A stretch of DNA of 21,206 bases. Source: a virus. The translations under genes and the position numbers were made by a program. Shown here piece after piece: positions 5,630 through 12,118 of this stretch. How positions within the stretch are numbered: position 1 is the first letter of the stretch; every line of letters starts with the position of its first letter. Location: positions 1-21,206 of the IMG/VR virus record IMGVR_UViG_3300047564_004090, one strand, 5' to 3'. The notes beneath the pieces are model-generated. The model was not told where the DNA came from and searched no databases. It worked only from the letters and a program-made list of their open reading frames with translations.

Positions 5630-5984
5630 GTTGCTTTGGGGTTGCTGATGGAATGGAAAGGGAAGGCGGGGGAAGGTGAACCGGATCGACTTGCTTCTTG
5701 GGGTCCAACTTGAACCGCTGGCGCCGGACTGAATTGGTGATGCCGTCATGGCATTCAGAGCAGAGCGTCAGGAGGTCTGACATGAGCTCGTTGCCGAATG
5801 ACGGGTACGTGTAGTTCGGTGGGCCGGCGTTCTTGTGGTGAACCTGGAGAGGTGGCCAGCCAAGAGCGTCCAGCTGGGCGGCTGTGATGCCGCAGCCTTG
5901 GCATTGGTGGTTGTCGATCTCAAGCCGTTGCTGTCTGCGTTGCCGCCATTCGCGAGACAGGTAGTAGGAGTTGGACGTGCTCAA
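5493..5984 (-). CDS. HNH endonuclease
   Basis: About 163 residues with a complete HNH core. It has YYLSREWRQRRQQRL, CQGC (Cys28, Cys31), LQVHHKN (His49-His50), a spacer with an Asn, and LCSECHD (Cys75, Cys78, His79). The two CxxC pairs form the structural zinc site and the His residues form the catalytic beta-beta-alpha-metal site. Such enzymes nick or cut DNA, often in packaging or homing. The TTG at 5984 is preferred because it overlaps the previous stop as TTGA and starts right before the domain; a GTG at 6041 would add 19 residues. The last 70 residues are Pro/Ser/Arg-rich, unlike a domain, and overlap the next gene by 137 bases, which may reflect loss of an original stop. Confidence 0.75.
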   Translation of the reverse strand: MSTSNSYYLSREWRQRRQQRLEIDNHQCQGCGITAAQLDALGWPPLQVHHKNAGPPNYTYPSFGNELMSDLLTLCSECHDGITNSVRRQRFKLDPKKQVDPVHLPPPSLSIPSATPKQHVQPSFCSDPVSGREPTVVPQRSDRRSAKYLREGDEGSQQQAQED

Positions 5985-6187
5985 TGGAGAACGCGACGGC
6001 TGCGCTGCGCCAGTGCTTGATCTGCTGCAGTGGCATCCCACAGCAGGGGAGGGCGCCGAGTGCCCAGGCCCGCCACGCGGTAGTGGACGCCAGGGCGCAG
6101 CACGCCTTCGGCACGCAGGCGGGCAAGGGTGGACTCGCTGAGGCGCAGCTGTGCTGCGGCCTCCTTGGTCGTGAGGGTAAAAGCCAT
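5981..6187 (-). CDS. Excisionase-like HTH DNA-binding protein
   Basis: A 68-residue protein starting MAFTLTTKEAAAQLRLSESTLARLRAEG. It has the winged-helix pattern of MerR/excisionase-type HTH_17 proteins: a first helix with TKEAAAQL, recognition helix SESTLARLRAEGVL, then a strand (GVHYRVAG) and a final helix (TAADQALAQR). In temperate phages such proteins act as directionality factors for excision or as small transcription regulators. It is the first gene after the promoter at 6277-6307 and is coupled to the HNH gene. The phage's recombinase lies far away at 19766, so a role in excision is possible but not shown. Confidence 0.75.
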   Translation of the reverse strand: MAFTLTTKEAAAQLRLSESTLARLRAEGVLRPGVHYRVAGLGTRRPPLLWDATAADQALAQRSRRVLH

Positions 6188-6242
6188 GATGGTTCCAGCC
6201 TTAGGGCTGGGCGAGCGAGGCTGGCCCGAGGGCCAGGAGCGG

Positions 6243-6260
6243 GGAGGGTTGCAGCCCTCC
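6243..6260 (-). repeat. Leader hairpin related to the 4300-4881 array
   Basis: GGAGGG (6243-6248) pairs with CCCTCC (6255-6260) around a TTGCAG loop. The sequence GGGAGGGTTGC is the same as the heart of the hairpins at 4690 and 4835. It lies in the leader between the promoter at 6277-6307 and the excisionase-like gene. It may be a stray copy of the same repeat family or a leader hairpin. Confidence 0.5.
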
Positions 6261-6276
6261 TTGTTCCGCCATACAC

Positions 6277-6307
6277 ACTATAACGGCTGCGCAGTCACAA
6301 CTGTCAA
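6277..6307 (-). promoter_or_regulatory. Promoter with half-site in the spacer, excisionase cluster
   Basis: Minus strand: TTGACA (6307-6302), a perfect -35 box, then 18-19 bases, then TTATAG/TATAGT (6283-6277). The half-site GCTGCGCAGTCACAA (6286-6300) fills the spacer, an ideal place for a repressor. The -35 overlaps the last codons of the replication gene. About 85 bases of leader, with a GGAGGG hairpin at 6243-6260, precede the excisionase-like gene. Confidence 0.6.
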
Positions 6308-8697
6308 GCCTCAGGCTCTTTGTTCGCAACCCAGACCATCGACCCCTTCCTCTTGCCGGCCTTCATGGCGCCATGGCCATAGACCTCGACCAGCTGGCGC
6401 AGGAAGCGCAGGGCGATGGTTGAGTCGATCTTCTGGCGACCGAAGACCCGCCAGGTCATCACGTCGCGGGGTGTGACCTCCTGCCGGCCGGATTCACGCA
6501 CGAGGCGCAGGAACCGGGCGACAGGGGCGCGCAGCTCACTGGAGCCCAGTTCGGTAGAGATGGCATCGAACTGGGCGCGGTACCAATCGGACAGCAGCAG
6601 GCCGTAGCCGACCATGGCGGGCGACACCTCAATGAACCAGGCGCCGCTGCTCGGATCGCATTCGCACATGGTCGACAGTGGGCAGCCGGCCATGTGGGCG
6701 GATTCCGCCAGCTCGATCATCTGCAGGATGCCCATGAGGCGGCAGGAGTAGCCGCGCAGCTTGCCGAGGAAGGCCGCACGTGCGGGAGTGGAGCCGATCG
6801 CGTCCTGCGCCCAGGTCTCCCAGGTGGGTGCGGCGAGCTCCATCACCACCTCGTGAGGTAGGCGCACCTCAAAGCCGATGGCATTGGGGTCGTCGTCGGA
6901 TTGCAGCGACTGGGGCACGCCATCAAGCGAGGCGACCAGGGAGGACAGGTAGGAGTAGATGGAGAGGCCGTTGGGGTTGTACGACCAAACGCGCTGCGGT
7001 GGGCGGCACCAGAGAAAGCGTGCCCATAGGCCATCACCGGCAGCGGCGGCATCGTCGCCTTGGGCCTCGATCATGTTGAGCAGCCGCTCGGGTTGCACGT
7101 TGCCGAAGAGGGAGACGGCAGAGCGTGTCGCCATGGAGCTGGCGGCCACCTTGCGATCGATCAGGGCAGCACCACCACCCCAGAGGCTGAGCCAGCCTGC
7201 TCGGGCGCCGGCGGACTGGCGGGCATCGAGGCGTTCAAACCAGCCGGCCAGTTCATCCTGCTGGGACCAGATGCCGTAGGTGCGAGGCTCGGCGCAGATC
7301 TGCGCGAGGCGTTCGTAGGTGGCATCACTGACCAGCCAGCGACGTGGTGGCGGGATGTCCGGGTCCTTCTCGCCATCGCGGCGCAGCTGGCGGAGTTCCT
7401 CGAGGTGAGCCTTGAGGCCAGCTTGCTGGCGAGCAACGAGTGGTTCAGCGATGGCACCCAGGATGGGTGACTTCATCGCCGATGGCGGGAGGATGTTGCC
7501 GGCCCAGATGACGAATGGCTCAGACCAGCCGGGGTTGACCACCACCTTGGCCCTGGTGCCGACGACGGAGGCCGCAGCGGTGAGAAGAGGGCCGAGGAAG
7601 GCGGACGGATCCGCTGACATGGATTCCGCCTTGCTGATCAGGGCATGCGCGAGCCGTGGCGGAAGGATCAGCGCCAGGTTGATGGATGCGTCGAGATTGG
7701 CCAGCTGCTGCTGGAGCCGCTCACGGGCATTCTCGATCTCTTCCGTGAGGGTGTCGGTGGTGCCGGTGTCGGGTGCCTGCTGCTGGCCCTGGGGCTCATC
7801 GTCGAGCAGGTCATCCGGTGGGTTCCACTCGAACTCAGGCGCTGCCGGCGCGAGGTAGCCGTCTTGTGAGGCGAACCAATGGAGCGTGCCGGTGGTGATG
7901 CCGCGGCCTTTGAAGCTGGGCCACTTGGCGCGGCACTCGTCTTCATTGAAGTTGCTGCAGCCCTGCGACCAGCTGACCCAGGCATCGAGCAGCCCTGGAT
8001 CGGCGGAATGGAGTGCCATGCCGATCGACAGCCAGCTGCTGTAGTCATCGCGGGGCTGGATGTGCTGGAGCAACTCCAAGGCACGCTGCGCGTCGCCTGC
8101 TGATGGCTCGTAGTCGGTGTCGGGTGATTCGGTCGGCGGCTTGATCAGTGGCTCCAGCAGCCAGTCGGGTGCGTCGGCAACTTGAAGATCAGAAGGCGAT
8201 CGATTGGGGATCCAGTGATAGCCGGCTGTGTCCGGGTGGGCGCCGGCGATGACGGACTGATGGCCTGCCCAGCGGAGCTCAAGGACGGTGCGGCCATCGC
8301 GCTGCCAGAAGCGGCGACCACGAAGGTGCGGCCAGTATTCAAAGGGCACGCGGAACGCGAGCTGCCGGCGGTTGGGGCGACCAGAGGACCAGGCGGGTGT
8401 CGGCGGCAGATCGGACTGCGGACGGCCGAAAACCTCGCGGAAGGTGGCGGTGCTGCCGGTGCCATCGAAGTCGACCGCGAGCACACCGGAGATGGGACCA
8501 AGTACCAGGCCGAGCGCATGGACGTGGGGCGAGGCGGCAGTGCCGGCGATCTCGTCGAGGGTGGCGGCATGCGACACCCAGTCATCCAATGGATGCCCGG
8601 TGGTGGGATCTACGGGTCGCTTGCGGTCATCGCACGGGATGAGCCGCCAATCGGAATCGATCGCCTCAAGTGAGGCGAGAAGGGCGGTAGAGAGCAT
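6304..8697 (-). CDS. Primase-polymerase / DUF3987 replication protein
   Basis: A 797-residue protein with three parts. Residues about 5-185 are a primase-polymerase (archaeo-eukaryotic primase) domain: VLAVDFDG (catalytic Asp76 and Asp78), QLAFRVP, and HQSVIAGAHP...GYHW. Residues about 200-285 match the PriCT-2 linker (DYSSWLSIGMALH, AKWPSF, GTLHWFA). Residues about 330-640 match DUF3987, a helicase-like ATPase fold. The P-loop is unusual: GNILPPSAMKSP keeps Lys409-Ser410 but lacks the usual Gly residues; the acidic pair is Asp481-Glu482. Such fusions prime and unwind phage or plasmid DNA. The ATG at 8697 is preferred over a GTG directly before it. A half-site lies 63 bases upstream. Confidence 0.85.
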   Translation of the reverse strand: MLSTALLASLEAIDSDWRLIPCDDRKRPVDPTTGHPLDDWVSHAATLDEIAGTAASPHVHALGLVLGPISGVLAVDFDGTGSTATFREVFGRPQSDLPPTPAWSSGRPNRRQLAFRVPFEYWPHLRGRRFWQRDGRTVLELRWAGHQSVIAGAHPDTAGYHWIPNRSPSDLQVADAPDWLLEPLIKPPTESPDTDYEPSAGDAQRALELLQHIQPRDDYSSWLSIGMALHSADPGLLDAWVSWSQGCSNFNEDECRAKWPSFKGRGITTGTLHWFASQDGYLAPAAPEFEWNPPDDLLDDEPQGQQQAPDTGTTDTLTEEIENARERLQQQLANLDASINLALILPPRLAHALISKAESMSADPSAFLGPLLTAAASVVGTRAKVVVNPGWSEPFVIWAGNILPPSAMKSPILGAIAEPLVARQQAGLKAHLEELRQLRRDGEKDPDIPPPRRWLVSDATYERLAQICAEPRTYGIWSQQDELAGWFERLDARQSAGARAGWLSLWGGGAALIDRKVAASSMATRSAVSLFGNVQPERLLNMIEAQGDDAAAAGDGLWARFLWCRPPQRVWSYNPNGLSIYSYLSSLVASLDGVPQSLQSDDDPNAIGFEVRLPHEVVMELAAPTWETWAQDAIGSTPARAAFLGKLRGYSCRLMGILQMIELAESAHMAGCPLSTMCECDPSSGAWFIEVSPAMVGYGLLLSDWYRAQFDAISTELGSSELRAPVARFLRLVRESGRQEVTPRDVMTWRVFGRQKIDSTIALRFLRQLVEVYGHGAMKAGKRKGSMVWVANKEPEA

Positions 8698-8736
8698 CAC
8701 GTGGCGTGGTGGGGCGTGGTGGGCTGAACCGAGGGA

Positions 8737-8940
8737 TCAGCCATGCCCCTGCACGTCATGCTGCGCAGTCACAGCAGAGTGGAGTGCACCACCGGCGGCA
8801 TCGATGGCGATGAGGGCATCGAGGGCCTGACGGAGGGCAGCAGAGCGGGATAGGGAACCGTGTCGCCGCTTGGCGTCCAGCCAGTCGAGGTGCCGACTGA
8901 AGAGAGTGAAGGAGACGGGACCGGGGCCGGATGCAGTCAT
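8737..8940 (-). CDS. Ribbon-helix-helix (CopG/Arc-like) regulator
   Basis: A 67-residue protein starting MTASGPGPVSFTLF. It has the ribbon-helix-helix layout: a short strand VSFTLFS, helix A RHLDWLDAKRRHG, a turn SLSRS, and helix B AALRQALDALIAID. Such proteins bind palindromic DNA as dimers of dimers. The start is the ATG at 8940; a GTG at 8961 would lie inside the operator. It is the first minus gene of the divergent promoter at 8949-8991, so it very likely regulates that promoter, itself included. The C-terminal tail (about 53-67) is coding DNA that also contains a half-site (8760-8774). It is the best candidate for the protein binding the repeated GYTGCGYRGTCRYAR sites; an antitoxin is an alternative, but no toxin gene is adjacent. 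Confidence 0.7.
   Translation of the reverse strand: MTASGPGPVSFTLFSRHLDWLDAKRRHGSLSRSAALRQALDALIAIDAAGGALHSAVTAQHDVQGHG
8760..8774. promoter_or_regulatory. Operator-like half-site upstream of the replication gene
   Basis: GCTGCGCAGTCACAG matches the half-site of the divergent promoter at all but the second base. It lies inside the last codons of the ribbon-helix-helix gene and 63 bases before the start of the replication gene. I see no good promoter around it, so it may be a secondary operator or simply shared sequence. Confidence 0.4.
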
Positions 8941-8948
8941 GTGAGATT

Positions 8949-8991
8949 GTTGCGCAGTCACAGCCTATGGGATAGGTTGTGACCACGCAAC
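8949..8991. promoter_or_regulatory. Symmetric divergent promoter/operator
   Basis: Two half-sites, GTTGCGCAGTCACAG (8949-8963) and TTGTGACCACGCAAC (8977-8991), face each other around the palindromic centre CCTAT-GGG-ATAGG. On each strand TTGCGC or TTGCGT lies 16 bases from an ATAGG-type hexamer, so the palindrome can hold two overlapping divergent promoters. One would serve the ribbon-helix-helix gene (minus) and the other the operon from 9052 (plus). This is a classic layout for a regulator that controls its own divergent switch. Confidence 0.6.
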
Positions 8992-9051
8992 CCAGCCGGC
9001 GGCCTCGGTCGACCTGCTGCAGGGCTGCGCCTGGCCTCTGCCTCTCTCTTT

Positions 9052-9474
9052 ATGGAGCCCCCAACCCGCTGCACAGCGGAGGAGATCAGTGTGGTGCTTG
9101 CTGCTGCTGCGCAGCCACAGTCCGCTGTGATCCTGGATCAACCGATTGACCCGGTGAGTGGACCGCTGGAGTTCACCACCTCAGCGCTATGGCGTGTGCG
9201 GCTATGGCGTGATGCCACGCAGGGTCTGCACCACACGCAGGAAGCGGTGAGCCCTGATGGCCGCACCTGGCAATGGGGCTGTCAGCGCAACTGGACGACT
9301 GACGGCAACATCATCGAACCGCTCGACATGCTCACGCCAGAGCAGCGGCATCAGCTGGATGTACGGCTGCAGTCGGCTGTCGCATGGCCTGAACCGGAGC
9401 TGATCGCCTCGGCGGTGCTGCCGCTGCAGGAGCGGGTGAAGGCAAAGGCCAAGCCGATGCGGAGGGCGCGATGA
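9052..9474 (+). CDS. Hypothetical protein, first gene of plus operon
   Basis: A 140-residue protein starting MEPPTRCTAEEISVVLAAAAQ. The centre is rich in Trp (WRVRLWRD, RTWQWGCQRNW), likely a small beta-sheet, and is followed by a helix LTPEQRHQLDVRLQSAV and a basic tail (KAKAKPMRRAR). I do not recognise the family. It is the first gene after the divergent promoter, and its stop overlaps the next start by four bases, so it leads a string of nine coupled genes. No Shine-Dalgarno is visible; a pyrimidine stretch precedes the ATG. Confidence 0.6.
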   Translation: MEPPTRCTAEEISVVLAAAAQPQSAVILDQPIDPVSGPLEFTTSALWRVRLWRDATQGLHHTQEAVSPDGRTWQWGCQRNWTTDGNIIEPLDMLTPEQRHQLDVRLQSAVAWPEPELIASAVLPLQERVKAKAKPMRRAR

Positions 9475-10064
9475 CCCGTACCCCATGGACCAAGGAAGAG
9501 ACACAGCTGCTGGAGGAGCTGCTGGGCGACATGCCGCGGCTGCTGGTGTTTGAGCAGTACCGGCAGATCGCTGGTCAACGCGGCTGGGTGGAACGCAGTG
9601 ATGCGTCATTGGATACCAAGGCGGAACGACTGGGCAAGACGTTCCTGCCGGTTGGTGCCTGGCTCACCACTGGAGGTGTGGCCGAGACGTTGGGCATCTC
9701 AACCGGCAGCGTGACGAAATGGCTTATGCGGCATCAGGACCTGAAGCGACTGATGATCGGCCGGCGGTGTTACATCCGCCGGGAGGACCTGAAGAAGTGG
9801 GCCCGGAAGCATCCTGAGATGTTCGGTGGCATTGAACATTGGCGACTGCTGCAGCTGTTCGAGAGTGAGCATCTGGTGGACCTGCTCAGCCAGTACCAGC
9901 ATCGGCCGAATGTGGTGCCGGTGCGGTGCGTCGAGACCGGTCAGGTCTACGCCTCTCAGAGTGCTGCAGCAAGAGCGCTGCACCTGGACTACTCATCGGT
10001 GTCACTGGCCAGACGTGAAGGCCGCAAGAGCTGTGGCCGCTGGACGTTCGAGGTGGCGTCATGA
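9471..10064 (+). CDS. Multi-domain DNA-binding protein (SANT-like, HTH, NUMOD1-like)
   Basis: A 197-residue protein with three apparent parts. Residues 1-40 look like a Myb/SANT-type helix set (TPWTKEETQLLEELL), residues about 62-120 are an excisionase/MerR-like helix-turn-helix (LTTGGVAETLGISTGSVTKWLMR, then a basic wing and KKWARKHP), and residues about 148-195 resemble the NUMOD1 modular repeat (PVRCVETGQVYASQSAAARALHL, ending GRWTFEV). NUMOD1 usually accompanies homing nucleases as a DNA-binding module; here no nuclease domain is fused. It is therefore probably a sequence-specific DNA-binding protein, perhaps an early phage regulator or a derelict homing nuclease. The ATG overlaps the previous stop. 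Confidence 0.65.
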   Translation: MTRTPWTKEETQLLEELLGDMPRLLVFEQYRQIAGQRGWVERSDASLDTKAERLGKTFLPVGAWLTTGGVAETLGISTGSVTKWLMRHQDLKRLMIGRRCYIRREDLKKWARKHPEMFGGIEHWRLLQLFESEHLVDLLSQYQHRPNVVPVRCVETGQVYASQSAAARALHLDYSSVSLARREGRKSCGRWTFEVAS

Positions 10065-10318
10065 ACATCAGCGCCCTGGTGGATGAACTGCGGGAGTATG
10101 AGCAGCGGCTTGAGCAGCGTGAGCAGGAGCTGGCGGCTGCGATGGAAGAGATCAGCCAGCAGGAGGAAGTGCAGCTGGCATTCCTGCTGGGTCAACAGGA
10201 GGAACGGTTGCGGGTGCTGCGGATGATTGACCTGCAGCTGGAGACGTTGGCTCGAGGTGGGCTGAATGCGTTGAGCCTGCGGACGCTGCGTGATGCGTTA
10301 CGGGAGGAAGGGCAATGA
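10061..10318 (+). CDS. Small coiled-coil protein
   Basis: An 85-residue, highly charged protein starting MNISALVDELREYEQRLEQREQELA. Nearly the whole length predicts one long helix with heptad spacing of Leu/Ile and many Glu/Gln, so it is probably a dimeric coiled coil. The last 20 residues (GLNALSLRTLRDALREEGQ) may form a second short helix. It is coupled on both sides by ATGA overlaps. It may be a scaffold or partner of the neighbouring DNA-binding protein; no function is recognised. Confidence 0.6.
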   Translation: MNISALVDELREYEQRLEQREQELAAAMEEISQQEEVQLAFLLGQQEERLRVLRMIDLQLETLARGGLNALSLRTLRDALREEGQ

Positions 10319-10566
10319 GCCAAGTGATCTATCAGTGTGGATCCAGCGGAAATGTGAAATGGAAGATTGAACGCCAGCCGGGTGAGATCTCCGATCCATT
10401 GGTGGTGAGATTCCACAAGTGGAACTATCGCCGCAACCTGTTGATCAAGTATGCGCGGTGGACCCGTAAGGGCTGGGATAACAAGCGATGGGTACCACAG
10501 TCGCCGATGGTGCCGCAGACAATCCTGGACCATGTCGAGGCACACATGCAGGGGTTACGGCCATGA
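10315..10566 (+). CDS. Hypothetical basic protein
   Basis: An 83-residue basic protein starting MSQVIYQCGSSGNVKWKIERQ. The N-terminal part is strand-rich; the centre is full of Trp, Arg and Lys (HKWNYRRNLLIKYARWTRKGWDNKRW), and the C-terminal end is a short helix (TILDHVEAHM). The charge and aromatic content suggest nucleic-acid contact, but I know no family for it. It is coupled to both neighbours by four-base overlaps. Confidence 0.6.
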   Translation: MSQVIYQCGSSGNVKWKIERQPGEISDPLVVRFHKWNYRRNLLIKYARWTRKGWDNKRWVPQSPMVPQTILDHVEAHMQGLRP

Positions 10567-10742
10567 CCGACCGCAACCGCTGGATTATCAGCCGTCAGCC
10601 AACTGCTGCTGATGGTGATCTGCATGGCTTGGTGCGATGGGGCATCCATCAACCGGGGCTGTTGATGGCATGGCAAGCAGTGCGACCCGGGGAACCGTGG
10701 GCGCATTCAGCAGCCTGGAAGCAGCAGGAGGTGGAGGGATGA
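10563..10742 (+). CDS. Small hypothetical protein (59 aa)
   Basis: A 59-residue protein starting MTDRNRWIISRQPTAADGDLHG. It has a Trp-rich pattern (VRWGIHQPGLLMAWQAVRPGEPWAHSAAW). The open frame reaches further upstream, but the ATG at 10563 makes an ATGA overlap with the preceding stop, as at every junction in this operon. The stop again overlaps the helicase start at 10739. Function unknown. Its compact size and position just before the helicase suggest a small partner or DNA-mimic-type protein, which is only a guess. Confidence 0.6.
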   Translation: MTDRNRWIISRQPTAADGDLHGLVRWGIHQPGLLMAWQAVRPGEPWAHSAAWKQQEVEG

Positions 10743-12118
10743 CTGCTGCCACCATCGCCCGCTATCGGGAGTTCATTGCCTCCAAAGGTGCCGCTGCAGC
10801 ATCTGATGGGTTTGCCATGACCGGCCAGTGGGATCTGTTCCCACACCAGCTAGCAACACTTAAGTTCGCCTGCGAGAAAGGTCGATCTGCTGCATTCCTC
10901 GACACTGGCCTGGGCAAGTCCCGCATCGAGGCATGCGCGGCTGAGGAGTTCCGCATTGCATCAGGCAAGCCGTCGCTGATCCTGACACCATTGGCTGTTG
11001 CCAGGCAGATGCAACGCGAATGTGCGGCCGCTGGTGTTGAGGCCAAGGTGGTGCGTGAGCCAGAGGATGTATGGGCTGGCGTCAACATCGCCAACTACGA
11101 ACGGCTGCCGAAGCTGGACCCCACGTTGTTTGGCGGGGTGGTGCTGGACGAGAGCAGCATCCTCAAGAGCTTCTCAGGCCCCACCAAGCGGCTGCTGTGC
11201 GATGCCTTCGCTGGTACGCCGTATCGGCTGGCGGCCACGGCCACACCAGCCCCGAACGATCACATGGAGCTCGGCAACCATTCCGAGTTCCTTGGGCTGC
11301 TGGGCAGCATGGAGATGCTGTGCCGGTGGTTCGTCAACGACACCGCTACCGCCAGCCAGGAGTGGCGGCTGAAGGGCCACGCGCAGCAGGACTTCTGGCA
11401 GTGGGTCGCGTCATGGTCCCGGGCAGCCACGTTGCCCTCAGACCTGGGCGGTGATGACGATGGCTTTGTGCTGCCGCCATTGCGGTACCACCTGCATACC
11501 GTCAGCGCTGACATCACGACCGAGGTGCCTGACGGGATGCTGTTTCGCATCCCAGATGGGTCTGCCACCACGATCCATAAGGAGAAGCGGCTGACGCTGG
11601 CTGAGCGGGTGGCTGCTGCCGCTGAGGTGGCCAACAAGGCCACAGGTGCGGTGATCGTGTGGTGCGAAACCAACGATGAATCCACCGCTCTGGCGCGCGC
11701 CATCCCGGAGGCGATCGAGGTGCATGGTTCCATGCCACCTGATGCCAAGGTTGCGGCGCTGGATGCCTTCACCTTTGGCGAGGCCCGGGTGATCGTGAGC
11801 AAACCCAAGCTGGCCGGGTTGGGATTGAACTGGCAGCACGCCAGCACGGTGGTGTTCGCCAGCGTCAGCCACAGCTATGAACAGCACTACCAAGCCGTCA
11901 GACGTGCATGGCGGTTTGGCCAGAGCAATCCAGTGGATTGCCATGTCGTGATTAGCGACACGGAATCCTCGATCTGGTCCAATGTGCAACGCAAGCAAGC
12001 TGATCACCTGCGGATGAAGCAGGCAATGGCCAAGGCAATGGTTGGATTCCAGACCGCTGCAAGCAAAAAGATCTACACGCGATCTGCTGATGTATCGCTT
12101 CCATCTTTCCTCACATGA
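10739..12118 (+). CDS. SNF2-like superfamily 2 helicase/translocase
   Basis: A 459-residue protein with the two RecA-like domains of superfamily 2. Domain 1 has FPHQLATLKFACEKGRSA (Q-motif area), Walker A DTGLGKSR (55-62), LILTPLAV, a Walker B VVLDESS (DES, 137-139) and TATP (167-170). Domain 2 has VIVWCETNDES, then KLAGLGLNWQHASTVVFASVS and the motif VI stretch YQAVRRAWRFGQ with its Arg fingers. It uses ATP to move along or remodel DNA. An earlier in-frame ATG exists, but 10739 sits at the ATGA overlap. Its stop overlaps the methyltransferase start, a pairing seen in phages and in some defence or modification systems. Confidence 0.85.
   Translation: MTAATIARYREFIASKGAAAASDGFAMTGQWDLFPHQLATLKFACEKGRSAAFLDTGLGKSRIEACAAEEFRIASGKPSLILTPLAVARQMQRECAAAGVEAKVVREPEDVWAGVNIANYERLPKLDPTLFGGVVLDESSILKSFSGPTKRLLCDAFAGTPYRLAATATPAPNDHMELGNHSEFLGLLGSMEMLCRWFVNDTATASQEWRLKGHAQQDFWQWVASWSRAATLPSDLGGDDDGFVLPPLRYHLHTVSADITTEVPDGMLFRIPDGSATTIHKEKRLTLAERVAAAAEVANKATGAVIVWCETNDESTALARAIPEAIEVHGSMPPDAKVAALDAFTFGEARVIVSKPKLAGLGLNWQHASTVVFASVSHSYEQHYQAVRRAWRFGQSNPVDCHVVISDTESSIWSNVQRKQADHLRMKQAMAKAMVGFQTAASKKIYTRSADVSLPSFLT

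Noticed and set aside
9106-9120. Another near-match to the half-site (GCTGCGCAGCCACAG).
   Set aside because: It is inside the coding sequence of the first plus gene and differs at a conserved base; chance is likely in GC-rich Ala/Gln codons.
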